Positions 52,979 to 61,090 of a stretch of 64,000 nt of DNA are shown here, in pieces. Below the pieces are notes generated by a model. That model was not told the origin of the DNA. It ran no database searches and saw nothing but the letters and a program-made list of their open reading frames with translations. The stretch covers positions 1-64,000 of the forward strand of contig NZ_QNRR01000006.1 of the NCBI RefSeq assembly GCF_003315205.1, in the 5' to 3' direction. The DNA is from Roseimicrobium gellanilyticum. Its GTDB lineage: Bacteria; Verrucomicrobiota; Verrucomicrobiia; Verrucomicrobiales; Verrucomicrobiaceae. The position numbers were made by a program, and so were the translations under genes. Numbering within the stretch: position 1 is the stretch's first letter; the number at the start of each line of letters is the position of its first letter.

Positions 52979-54454
52979 ATGTGCGCCCGCATCCTCCTCA
53001 TCGTCTTCGCCTTTGCGCTCTCACCGCTGTTCACCACGCGCGTTGCAGCAGCCCCTCCCAACATCATCTACATCCTCGCAGATGACCTTGGCCGCGGCGA
53101 CTTGGGCTGTTACGGCCAGAAGACATTGACCACACCGAACATTGATCGGCTGGCATCCGAGGGGATCAAATTCACCCGCCATTACGCCGGCAGCACCGTA
53201 TGTGCGCCTTCGCGCTGCGTGCTCATGACCGGCCTGCACACCGGCCACTGCCGCGTGCGGGGCAATGGACCCGGTTTCATTCCGGACACGGATGTCACCG
53301 TACCCAAGGTCCTGCAACAGGCAGGCTATCACACGGCGTGCATCGGCAAATTTGGCCTGGGCAAACCACTTCCGCTCGATGACCCCAAGGCGAAGGGCTT
53401 CGATTACTTCTTCGGCTATGTGGGCACCAGCCATGCTCACAATTTCTACACGGAGGCGCTGATGCGGAATGGTCAGCTCGTCCCGCTACAGAACAAAACC
53501 ATCCCCGACAGCGGAAAGAACGCCGCCGACTACAAGGACAGCCAGCTCGTTGGCACCGGAGTCGCCACTCCAGATGGCAGGAAGGAATGGGCACCCCAGC
53601 TCTTCTCCGACGATGTGCAGCGCTACCTCGATGAACGCGCCAAAGAGAAAGAAAAACCCTTCTTCCTCTTCTATGCGCTCAACATTCCCCACACCAACAA
53701 TGAAGCGGGAAAAAACTCACCTCTCGGCCATGGCATGGAAGGACCAGGCTATGGTGAATTCGCCGGCAAGGACTGGCCTGACGCGGAAAAGGGCTTTGCC
53801 CAGTTCATCCGGTTTCTCGACAATGAGGTCGGCGCAATCCTTGCCAAGCTCAAGGCACAGGGACTGGATGAGAACACCGTCGTCATGTTCTCCAGTGACA
53901 ATGGCCCCCATCAGGAAGGCGGCCACAAGTCGGACTTCTTCAACAGCAATGGTGACTTCAGGGGCATCAAGCGCGATCTCACGGATGGCGGTATTCGTGT
54001 TCCTCTCCTGGTGCGCTGGCCCGGAAAGGTGAAAGCCGGAGGCGTAAGCGAGCACGTAAGCGGATTCCAGGACCTGCTGCCGACCGTCGCGGAACTCAGC
54101 GGTGCCAATGTAGAAGCACCAACGGACGGCATCTCCTTCGCCCCCACGTTGCTCGGCAAGAATGACGCGCAGAAGCAACATGCGTTTCTGTACTGGAACT
54201 TCGACGAGCAAGGTGGCAAGCGCGCCGTGCTGCAGTGGCCCTGGAAACTCATCCATCTCAACACCGGTGCGACCCGTCCCAATGCCGATGCTCCGGGGAA
54301 GAAGAATCAGGGGAAACCGCGCCCGCTTGAAGTGGAACTCTACAATCTGGACAGTGACGTCGGCGAAGAGACCAACCTGGCCAAAGACAACGCAGCCAAA
54401 GTTGCGGAACTTGAGAGCCTGATGCGTGGAGCCTGGCGTGAACCGGCTCCCTAG
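52979..54454 (+). CDS. Sulfatase (arylsulfatase A-like)
   Basis: A 491-residue exported type I sulfatase. Signal peptide ~1-25. The catalytic Cys75 sits in 'STVCAPSRCVLMTGLHTGH' (C-x-P-S-R), which is converted to formylglycine. Other features: 'NIIYILADDLGRGDLGCYG' metal-binding Asp pair, 'FSSDNGPHQEGGHKSDFF' (Asp-Asn metal ligands) and 'VPLLVRWPGKV'. Sulfated substrate unknown (carbohydrate sulfate ester class). Marine/soil polysaccharide use by Verrucomicrobiota and Planctomycetota commonly involves many such enzymes; here only one is in view. Confidence 0.95.
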   Translation: MCARILLIVFAFALSPLFTTRVAAAPPNIIYILADDLGRGDLGCYGQKTLTTPNIDRLASEGIKFTRHYAGSTVCAPSRCVLMTGLHTGHCRVRGNGPGFIPDTDVTVPKVLQQAGYHTACIGKFGLGKPLPLDDPKAKGFDYFFGYVGTSHAHNFYTEALMRNGQLVPLQNKTIPDSGKNAADYKDSQLVGTGVATPDGRKEWAPQLFSDDVQRYLDERAKEKEKPFFLFYALNIPHTNNEAGKNSPLGHGMEGPGYGEFAGKDWPDAEKGFAQFIRFLDNEVGAILAKLKAQGLDENTVVMFSSDNGPHQEGGHKSDFFNSNGDFRGIKRDLTDGGIRVPLLVRWPGKVKAGGVSEHVSGFQDLLPTVAELSGANVEAPTDGISFAPTLLGKNDAQKQHAFLYWNFDEQGGKRAVLQWPWKLIHLNTGATRPNADAPGKKNQGKPRPLEVELYNLDSDVGEETNLAKDNAAKVAELESLMRGAWREPAP

Positions 54455-54468
54455 GCTCCGAATTTCGC

Positions 54469-55146
54469 TCAGGGCACAATCGACACCGGCGTTCCCATCG
54501 GTGTCGCGTTGTAGAATTTCCTGGCCATGTGCCCAGGCAGACGGATACACCCATGGGAGGCGGCATATCCCGGCAGGTAGCCCTCGTGCATGCCCACGCC
54601 GCCGTAGATGCGCATGAAGTAGTTCATCTTCGCCCCTTCGAATCGTGTGCCAGGAGGGCGACGATGCTTGCGGTTGTCGACGTTCTTCATCACCACCCGG
54701 CCATACATGTCCTCATAGTCCCCGTAGATGGAGGACTTGTGGTCGATGTCCTTCTCAATGATGCTGTAGCGACCCGGACGGGTATCATAACCCTCTCTAC
54801 CGGAAGAAATGGGTGACGCACCGGCAAGCTCGCCGCCCTTGTAGAAATAGACCATCTGGTCGCCTAAATCGATCTTGATGGAGGGCCTCCCGCGCATCTC
54901 ATCCGCCTCCCAAAACGAGCCGTCCGCCCGGAAGACACTGGCCAGTCGGGAGCGGAACTCCCGCATGTCCTGCACCTTCTGCTGGCCATAGCGGAAGGCA
55001 TTCTGCCGCCAGGCATCCGCCTGCCTCCCAATGGTCCGCTGCTCCGTGACGGTGCAACTCGTTCCAAACGTGGACAGGAGGACCAGCAGGCAGAATGCAA
55101 GCAAGCGCCGGAGGCGATGGACCTGAGACTGGGGGAAGGTACTCAT
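54469..55146 (-). CDS. L,D-transpeptidase (YkuD) lipoprotein
   Basis: A 225-residue lipoprotein: 'LLAFCLLVLLSTFGTSC' gives the lipobox GTSC at residue ~30 (counting from MSTFPQSQVHRL, start ATG 55146). The YkuD domain shows 'SIKIDLGDQMVYFYKGGELAGASPISSG' and the catalytic motif 'MHEGYLPGYAASHGCIRLPG' (His and Cys). It cross-links or modifies peptidoglycan, or tethers proteins to it. Convergent with the sulfatase gene, 14 bases apart. Confidence 0.93.
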   Translation of the reverse strand: MSTFPQSQVHRLRRLLAFCLLVLLSTFGTSCTVTEQRTIGRQADAWRQNAFRYGQQKVQDMREFRSRLASVFRADGSFWEADEMRGRPSIKIDLGDQMVYFYKGGELAGASPISSGREGYDTRPGRYSIIEKDIDHKSSIYGDYEDMYGRVVMKNVDNRKHRRPPGTRFEGAKMNYFMRIYGGVGMHEGYLPGYAASHGCIRLPGHMARKFYNATPMGTPVSIVP

Positions 55147-55371
55147 GGCGGCCCTATTCAGCCCGAGCGGCGGGGGCAATGCAACCCTTTTGACCGTGAT
55201 TGACACCCTCTCAAGCGGCTCATCTGAAGGCGAGATTTTCGAAAGATGCCCTTCTGCCACACGTCGTTATGCAGTCCGCCGGGTACAGGGGAGGGGTTTC
55301 ATATATCCTTGCCTTGGACTGGCTGATTCTATTAATCTTGAATTTCATGGCGCGTCGCACCGCCTTCCTCC

Positions 55372-57189
55372 ATGTCTTCTACCACCATCGAATCCGCCGG
55401 TTCCTCCACCCCGTCTCGAACACTTCGCAACGCAGTCATCCGGTTTGCCGGTAACTCGCAAGATGGCATCCAGTCCATCGGCGGTTTCCTGGCCCGCCTC
55501 GCGGGGCGCACCGCCCAGGAGGTGATGACCTACATGACGATCCCCTCCACCATCAGCGGGGGACCATCCATCTTCCAGGTGCACATTGGCTCCGGCCAGG
55601 TGCTGACCTCGGGTGATGAGGCAGATGTACTGGTCGCCTTTTACCAGCACAGCTATGACGGCCACATCAGCTCCCTGCGCGATGGCGGCATCTGCTTGTA
55701 CGACAGCACGCCGACCTCGATGGAGCGTGATGCGGTGGTGAACCTGAAGCACGAGCGTGGCATCAAGCACATCGGCATCCCCTTCACCTCCGCCACCGTG
55801 GAAGCCGTGGGCGGCTCCCCGCGTGACCGTGGCAAGAACATGTTCGTGATGGGCCTCATCTGCGCGGTCTTCAATCTGGACCGCGAGAAGCTCGTGGGCA
55901 TCATCGCCCGCCAGTTCGGCAAGAAGGATGAGCAGGTGCTGCGCAATGCGATGCTCGCCTTCGACGCGGGCTACGCCTACCAGGTGGGCGACCTCGACAA
56001 GTTCTTCTTCGAACACGGTGAAGCCGAAGCCGGCCACCGCATCAGCACGGACGGCAACCAGATGCTGACCCTCGGCCTTCTGGCCGCCGGGGTGCGCTAT
56101 GGTGCAGCCTATCCCATCACACCATGGTCCACCATCATGGAGACGCTGCGCACGGAACTGCCGAAGTATGGCGGCATCTATGTGCAGGCGGAAGATGAGC
56201 TCGCCGCCGTGAGCCTCACGATCGGCGCCGCCTTCGCGGGACACCTTGCCGTCACGGGCAGCTCTGGCCCCGGCCTCTCCCTGAAGATGGAAGCGCTCAG
56301 CTATGCGAGCATGGCGGAACTGCCGCTCATCGTGATCAACGTGCAGCGCGGCGGCCCCTCCACCGGTTTGCCCACCAGCGTGGAGCAGAGCGACCTCATG
56401 CAGGCCATCTACGGCAGCCATGGCGATTGCCCGCGCATCGTGCTCGCCCCGCAGGATGTGGAGGACTGCTTCTACATCGCGCTCGAAGCCGGGAAGCTGG
56501 CCCGCAAGTACTCCTGCCCCGTCATCATTCTCAGCGACCAGGCCCTGAGCAGCCGCATCGAGGCCTTCCATGAGCCGGATGTGGACATGCACTGGGTGGA
56601 GCCCGGACTGAATCTCACGCCCAAGGACGCTGACTTCAAACCGTACCCGCTGGAGCGCAACACGCACCACGCGGCCCCCGGCACGAAGATGCTCGGCGGC
56701 AAGTATCCCGTGGTCACCGGCCTGGAGCATGACGAGTGGGGCCACCCCAGCGGCAGCCCGAAGATGCACAGCGCCATGACCAACAAGCGCCGCCGCAAGC
56801 TGCTCGATGCCGCCGCCGAAATCCACGCGCCCAAGGTGCATGGGGATCAGGAAGGCGATGTGCTCCTTGTCGGCTGGGGCAGCACTTATGGTCCCATCCG
56901 CGAGAGCACCGACCGCCTCCGCGCGGAAGGCTACAAGGCAGGTCACCTGCACCTGCGCCACATCCACCCGCTTCCCGATGGCATCCAGCCGGTGCTGAAC
57001 CACTACAAGCACATCATCGTGGTGGAGATGAATGACTACGGCGCCTACGGCTACGGTCAGCTCGCCATGCTGCTGCGCGCCCGCTTCTGCAATCCGGCCA
57101 TCCGCTCGGTGTGCAAGACGGACGGCCTCGCCTTCCGCATCAAGGACATCGTCACCGGGGTGGAAAAGCACCTCGCCGGCGGGGCTTAA
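55372..57189 (+). CDS. korA: 2-oxoacid:ferredoxin oxidoreductase, fused gamma-alpha subunit (KorA type)
   Basis: Oxidises a 2-oxoacid (2-oxoglutarate class) to acyl-CoA with ferredoxin. The 605-residue product has an N-terminal gamma-type domain (~18-190, 'IRFAGNSQDGIQSIGGFLARLAGRTA', 'GLICAVFNLDREKLVGIIARQFGKKDEQVL') and an alpha/pyrimidine-binding domain ('AAYPITPWSTIMETL', 'EDELAAVSLTIGAAFAG', 'AVTGSSGPGLSLKMEALSYASMAELPLIVINVQRGGPSTGLPT' (~298-340)), ending with a transketolase C-terminal-like domain. Beta subunit follows 66 bases downstream. Substrate could be 2-oxoglutarate, pyruvate or a branched 2-oxoacid. Confidence 0.93.
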   Translation: MSSTTIESAGSSTPSRTLRNAVIRFAGNSQDGIQSIGGFLARLAGRTAQEVMTYMTIPSTISGGPSIFQVHIGSGQVLTSGDEADVLVAFYQHSYDGHISSLRDGGICLYDSTPTSMERDAVVNLKHERGIKHIGIPFTSATVEAVGGSPRDRGKNMFVMGLICAVFNLDREKLVGIIARQFGKKDEQVLRNAMLAFDAGYAYQVGDLDKFFFEHGEAEAGHRISTDGNQMLTLGLLAAGVRYGAAYPITPWSTIMETLRTELPKYGGIYVQAEDELAAVSLTIGAAFAGHLAVTGSSGPGLSLKMEALSYASMAELPLIVINVQRGGPSTGLPTSVEQSDLMQAIYGSHGDCPRIVLAPQDVEDCFYIALEAGKLARKYSCPVIILSDQALSSRIEAFHEPDVDMHWVEPGLNLTPKDADFKPYPLERNTHHAAPGTKMLGGKYPVVTGLEHDEWGHPSGSPKMHSAMTNKRRRKLLDAAAEIHAPKVHGDQEGDVLLVGWGSTYGPIRESTDRLRAEGYKAGHLHLRHIHPLPDGIQPVLNHYKHIIVVEMNDYGAYGYGQLAMLLRARFCNPAIRSVCKTDGLAFRIKDIVTGVEKHLAGGA

Positions 57190-57255
57190 TCTCCCGCTGT
57201 CCTGTTCTGTTACCGTCATTTCCTTTTCGCCCGCTCCACCCTTTCCTCACCTGCC

Positions 57256-58215
57256 ATGTCTACCGAGTCCAACGTGCTCACCGCCGCTTCTGCAGACGCC
57301 GCCGCCCCAGCCCCTGCTGCTCCCGCACCCGCCGCACCGGTTGCGGATAAGCTGACGAAGAAAGCGCTCACTGCCGACCATCCCACCTGGTGCCCCGGCT
57401 GCGGCGACTTCGCCGTGCTGAACATCTTCTACCGCGTGCTGGAGAAGCTCCAGTACCCGCATGAGAACATCGTGTGCGTCGCGGGCATCGGCTGCTCCAG
57501 CCGTTTCCCGTACTTCATGAACACACACGGCATTCACTTCATCCATGGTCGCGCCCTGCCGCTGGCCACGGGCGTGAGCCTGAGCCGTCCGGATCTGCAT
57601 GTGTTCGTCTTCGGTGGTGACGGCGATGGCTTCTCCATCGGCGGCAACCACCTGAACCACGCCGCGCGCAAGAACGTGAAGTTGACCTACATCATCATGG
57701 ACAACTTCGTGTACGGCCTCACGAAGAAGCAGACGAGCCCCACCTCGCCCATCGGCTTCAAGTCGAAGACGGACCCGACCGGCGCCATCGACCGCCCCAT
57801 CAATCCCATGCGTCAGCTTCTGGCCAGCGGCGCGACCTTCATCGCCCGCACCCATGCCGCGCAGGTGAAGCACATGGAAGCCATGTTCGAGCGCGCCATC
57901 AAGCACGACGGCTTCAGCGTCGTCGAGTGCCTGAGCGAGTGCGTGATGTTCTACGCCAGCGCCTTCGACGACTCCACTCCGCGCAAGGGTGGCGTCTTCG
58001 AAACCATCGATGAAGCGCAGCATGACGTCACCGACGAAACGGCCGCCTTTAAGATGGCCGAGAATCTCACCCCCGGAAAATTCGGCGTGTATTACCAGGT
58101 GAATCGCCCCACGAAGAATGCCCTTGAGCAGAAGTGGATCGATGACACCCAGTCCAAGATGAACGGCATGACTCCCAAAGACGTGCTGAAGAAGCGCCTG
58201 GAGACGATGCGGTAG
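57256..58215 (+). CDS. korB: 2-oxoacid:ferredoxin oxidoreductase, beta subunit (KorB type)
   Basis: A 319-residue thiamine-pyrophosphate subunit. 'HPTWCPGCGDFAVLNIFYRVLEKL' (~41-64) has the cluster-binding CxxC; 'FVFGGDGDGFSIGGNHLNHAARKNVKLTYIIMDNFVYGLTKKQTSPTS' (~117-164) is the TPP-binding region. The first ~33 residues are an Ala/Pro-rich tail. The subunit pairs with the fused KorA upstream. A strong terminator follows at 58233. Confidence 0.94.
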   Translation: MSTESNVLTAASADAAAPAPAAPAPAAPVADKLTKKALTADHPTWCPGCGDFAVLNIFYRVLEKLQYPHENIVCVAGIGCSSRFPYFMNTHGIHFIHGRALPLATGVSLSRPDLHVFVFGGDGDGFSIGGNHLNHAARKNVKLTYIIMDNFVYGLTKKQTSPTSPIGFKSKTDPTGAIDRPINPMRQLLASGATFIARTHAAQVKHMEAMFERAIKHDGFSVVECLSECVMFYASAFDDSTPRKGGVFETIDEAQHDVTDETAAFKMAENLTPGKFGVYYQVNRPTKNALEQKWIDDTQSKMNGMTPKDVLKKRLETMR

Positions 58216-58232
58216 GCGCTAGCATGTATACT

Positions 58233-58270
58233 ATGGCGGGCGCTCCCAAAGCGCTCGCCATTTTTTATTT
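58233..58270 (+). terminator. Strong intrinsic terminator after korB
   Basis: A 12-bp stem with one G-T pair (ATGGCGGGCGCT at 58233-58244, AGCGCTCGCCAT at 58250-58261), loop CCCAA, followed by T residues to 58266 and then ATTT. It is 17 bases after the korB stop. The next open frame begins at 58271, immediately after the T-rich tract. Confidence 0.9.
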
Positions 58271-58654
58271 ATGTACCGCGTCGTTTTGGACAATGTGGAG
58301 ATTGGATGGACTTTGCTGGAGCAAGCAGAGCCATCCATGGGCGTTGTAGGAGGGAAGATTTTCTTTCAAGGAGAAGTCTCGCTCTACGAACTCTTTCTTG
58401 AGCACTGCCGGTCTCATAACGTGACCATCAACGACCTGGATGCCAATCTTGAATACATCGACACCCAATGCATTCCAGAATTGCGGATATACAGCCAAGA
58501 CGGTAGCGAAATTGAAGGTTTAGGCTCTCACATCAACGGGATGAAAGATGGAGGATACGATGTCACCATCCTTGGGATCCCTTACCCATTCTATGACGAG
58601 GAGTTTCCCCACCACGTGGCCGAGTACCACGCGCGATTTAGAAGCACGGATTGA
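58271..58654 (+). CDS. Hypothetical small protein
   Basis: A 127-residue product, MYRVVLDNVEIGWTLLEQAEP..., alpha-beta in appearance, with several Glu/Asp clusters ('YPFYDEEFPHHVAEYHARF' at the C-terminus). No recognised family; the size and acidity are reminiscent of some immunity proteins, but no toxin partner is adjacent. Its GC content is lower (~50%) than its neighbours. The ATG sits one base after the terminator of korB, with no Shine-Dalgarno sequence visible. A downstream start at Met23 is possible. Confidence 0.65.
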   Translation: MYRVVLDNVEIGWTLLEQAEPSMGVVGGKIFFQGEVSLYELFLEHCRSHNVTINDLDANLEYIDTQCIPELRIYSQDGSEIEGLGSHINGMKDGGYDVTILGIPYPFYDEEFPHHVAEYHARFRSTD

Positions 58655-58704
58655 ACAGCCTTGGGACTCCTTGACCCCGCGTCCAAGTCCCCCAAAGGTG
58701 CCTG

Positions 58705-59595
58705 ATGCAAATCCACCCCATTGATCTCCACTTCCAAGGCCAGACCGAAATCATCGCGGCCTACTTGATTGAGACGGGCAAGGATCTCGCGCTCATCGAA
58801 ACCGGACCGGGCTCCACCTTGCCCACGCTGCTGGAAGGGATCCGTACTCTCGGCTACTCTCCCGAAGCGGTGAAGCACGTCTTCGTCACCCATATCCATC
58901 TCGACCACTCGGGCGCTGCAGGCTGGTGGGCTCAGCAGGGTGCGACGGTGTATGCGCACCCCAGAGCCGTGCCACATTTGGTGGATCCGTCCAAACTTAT
59001 CGAGAGTGCCCAGCGAATCTACCAAGACCGCATGCAGACCCTCTGGGGTGATATCCTCCCCGCACCCGCCGAGCGTGTCGTGACGCTGAAAGACGGAGAC
59101 GCCGTGAAGCTCGGCAAGACCGTCATCACCGCCATCGACACCCCCGGTCATGCCCGGCATCACCACGCCTATGCCATCGGCGATGTGTGTTTCACCGGCG
59201 ATGTCGCCGGCATGAAGCTGCCACACAGCAGCTACGTCAGCGTGACCGCCGCACCTCCGCAGTTCGACCCCGTGGCCTACGGTGACTCCCTCCAGCGCCT
59301 GCACGCGGCGAACTTTTCCAAACTGTACCTCACCCACTTCGGCGAGGTCACGGACGTGGCCGGGCATCTCTCCCGCTATGCCTCGCGTGTGGAGCAGTGC
59401 TACGAGTGCATTTCCGACCTGCTCGCCCAGGGCCTCAAAGGCGAGGCCCTCCGCGAAGCTTACGGCGCGGCCGAGCGTGCCATCGCCACCCAAGTCGGAG
59501 TCAGCGACGCCGACTGGGCCAAATACGAGGGCGCCAACAACACCGCCATGTGCGCGGATGGCATTGCACTTTTCTGTGAGAAATCCCCTCGATAG
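58705..59595 (+). CDS. MBL-fold metallo-hydrolase
   Basis: A 296-residue cytoplasmic metallo-beta-lactamase-fold enzyme. The metal motif is 'VTHIHLDHSGAAGW' (H63-x-H65-x-D67-H68), followed by 'TPGHARHHHAYAIGDVCFTGD' (~150-170) and 'KLYLTHFGEV' (~209-218), giving the third histidine. The fold covers glyoxalase II-like, persulfide dioxygenase, lactonase and other enzymes; none is chosen. It sits 50 bases after the hypothetical at 58271. Confidence 0.9.
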   Translation: MQIHPIDLHFQGQTEIIAAYLIETGKDLALIETGPGSTLPTLLEGIRTLGYSPEAVKHVFVTHIHLDHSGAAGWWAQQGATVYAHPRAVPHLVDPSKLIESAQRIYQDRMQTLWGDILPAPAERVVTLKDGDAVKLGKTVITAIDTPGHARHHHAYAIGDVCFTGDVAGMKLPHSSYVSVTAAPPQFDPVAYGDSLQRLHAANFSKLYLTHFGEVTDVAGHLSRYASRVEQCYECISDLLAQGLKGEALREAYGAAERAIATQVGVSDADWAKYEGANNTAMCADGIALFCEKSPR

Positions 59596-59614
59596 AAGCC
59601 CCTCCCTCCAGTTT

Positions 59615-59659
59615 GGCCGCGGAGGAACCTCTTTGCGTTTTTTGCGTTCTTTTGCGGCC
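59615..59659. repeat. Dispersed TTTGCGTTTTTTGCG...GCGGCC repeat, copy 1
   Basis: GGCCGC (59615-59620) pairs with GCGGCC (59654-59659); between them is a run of TTTGCG and TTTTTTGCG units. A related element with the reverse strand pairs at 63332-63433. It follows the MBL gene stop by 19 bases and may act as a terminator on one strand. Confidence 0.65.
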
Positions 59660-59786
59660 ATTCCTTCCGGATTACCCGGTATCCACCCCTCCCTGACCGC
59701 GAAGGGACTCGCGGACTACGTTGGCTTCGCCAGCGGTTGACTCCCAGCCCCCCCCACCCCATCTTGCCGACCCTCTGCCGGGTGCC

Positions 59787-61085
59787 ATGAACATTCTCGA
59801 CGACCTCAAATTCCGCGGCCTCATCGCTGATTACACCGGCGTGCCCGAGTCGCGCACGGATATCCTGCCCCTTCCCGAGCGTCTGGCTGCCAAGCCCATC
59901 ACCCTGTACTGCGGCTTTGACCCCACGGCAGACTCCCTGCATGTGGGCCACATCGTGCCCCTGCTGGCACTGCGCCGCTTCCAGAAGGCAGGGCACCACC
60001 CCATTGCCGTGGCAGGTGGGGCGACCGGCTCCATCGGTGACCCCAGCGGGAAGTCTGCCGAGCGCTCCCTGCTGACCAAGGAACAGATCCAGGCGAACGT
60101 GGACGCGGTGCGCCCCCAGCTCGCGAAGCTGCTCGACTTCGACACGAAGGTGAACCCCGCCCGCCTCATGGACAATGCGGACTGGTTCGGCCCCATCACC
60201 TACCTCGATTTCCTGCGCGACGTGGGCAAGCATTTCACCGTCAACCAGATGGTGGCCAAGGAGAGCGTGCGCGCCCGCATGGAGGACCGCGACGTGGGCA
60301 TCAGCTACACGGAGTTCAGCTACATGCTGCTCCAGTCCTACGACTACTACCACCTCGCGAAGGAGTTCAATTGCGAGCTCCAGATCGGTGGCTCCGACCA
60401 GTGGGGAAACATCACCACGGGCATCGACCTTGTGCGCAAGAAGCTCGGCCAGCATGCCTATGGCATGACCCTGCCGCTCATCACGAAGTCGGACGGCACG
60501 AAGTTCGGCAAGACCGAAGGTGGCGCCATCTGGCTCGATCCGAAGCGCACCAGCGTCTACAAGTTCTACCAGTTCTGGATCAACACAGATGACCGCGACG
60601 TGGTGAAGTACCTCAAGTTCTTCACCTTCCTGCCGCATGGTGAGATCACGGACCTGGAGAAGTCTCATGTGGACAATCCCGGCGCTCGTCGCGCGCACCA
60701 GGCACTCGCCCAGTCCATCACCACGCTGATTCACGGAGACGTCGCATGCAATGACGCCATCCGCGCGAGCGAGATCCTCTTCGGTGGAACGCTCGATGGC
60801 ATCTCCGAGTCCACGCTCGATATCCTGAGCGAGGAAGTGCCGACCGCGCAGGTCACCACCGAGCAGCTCGGTGGTGAAGGCTTGTCACTGGTAGACGCCC
60901 TCGTGACTGCTGGCCTCTCCCAGAGCAAGGGGCAAGCCCGCAAGGACATCGAAGGCGGTGGTGTATATCTCAATGGCGAACGCGCCGCATCCGCCACCCA
61001 AAAGGTCACTACGGACTCTGCGCTCTACGGTCGCTATCTGCTGCTGCGCAAGGGCAAACGGAACTACGCGCTGCTCACCCTCTAG
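59787..61085 (+). CDS. tyrS: Tyrosyl-tRNA synthetase
   Basis: Charges tRNA-Tyr with tyrosine. The 432-residue class I synthetase has 'LYCGFDPTADSLHVGHIVPLLALRRFQ' (HIGH-like HVGH), 'QIGGSDQWGNITTGIDLVRK', the KMSKS-like 'KFGKTEGGAIWLDPKRTSVYKFYQFWINTDD' (~232-262) and a C-terminal S4 RNA-binding domain ('SQSKGQARKDIEGGGVYLNGERAAS'). I chose ATG 59787 (MNILDDLKFRGL). First gene of a tyrS-pheA-thiH run; gap to pheA is 5 bases. Confidence 0.96.
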   Translation: MNILDDLKFRGLIADYTGVPESRTDILPLPERLAAKPITLYCGFDPTADSLHVGHIVPLLALRRFQKAGHHPIAVAGGATGSIGDPSGKSAERSLLTKEQIQANVDAVRPQLAKLLDFDTKVNPARLMDNADWFGPITYLDFLRDVGKHFTVNQMVAKESVRARMEDRDVGISYTEFSYMLLQSYDYYHLAKEFNCELQIGGSDQWGNITTGIDLVRKKLGQHAYGMTLPLITKSDGTKFGKTEGGAIWLDPKRTSVYKFYQFWINTDDRDVVKYLKFFTFLPHGEITDLEKSHVDNPGARRAHQALAQSITTLIHGDVACNDAIRASEILFGGTLDGISESTLDILSEEVPTAQVTTEQLGGEGLSLVDALVTAGLSQSKGQARKDIEGGGVYLNGERAASATQKVTTDSALYGRYLLLRKGKRNYALLTL

Positions 61086-61090
61086 CAAGC

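Noticed and set aside
55200-55454. Plus-strand frame of 84 codons before korA
   Set aside because: Overlaps the korA start in another frame and has no domain; the korA start is secure.
55345-57219. Very long minus-strand open frame (about 620 codons) opposite korA
   Set aside because: It runs antisense to a clearly recognised gene. The product is His/Val/Glu-rich with no domain pattern, typical of a mirror frame in GC-rich coding DNA.
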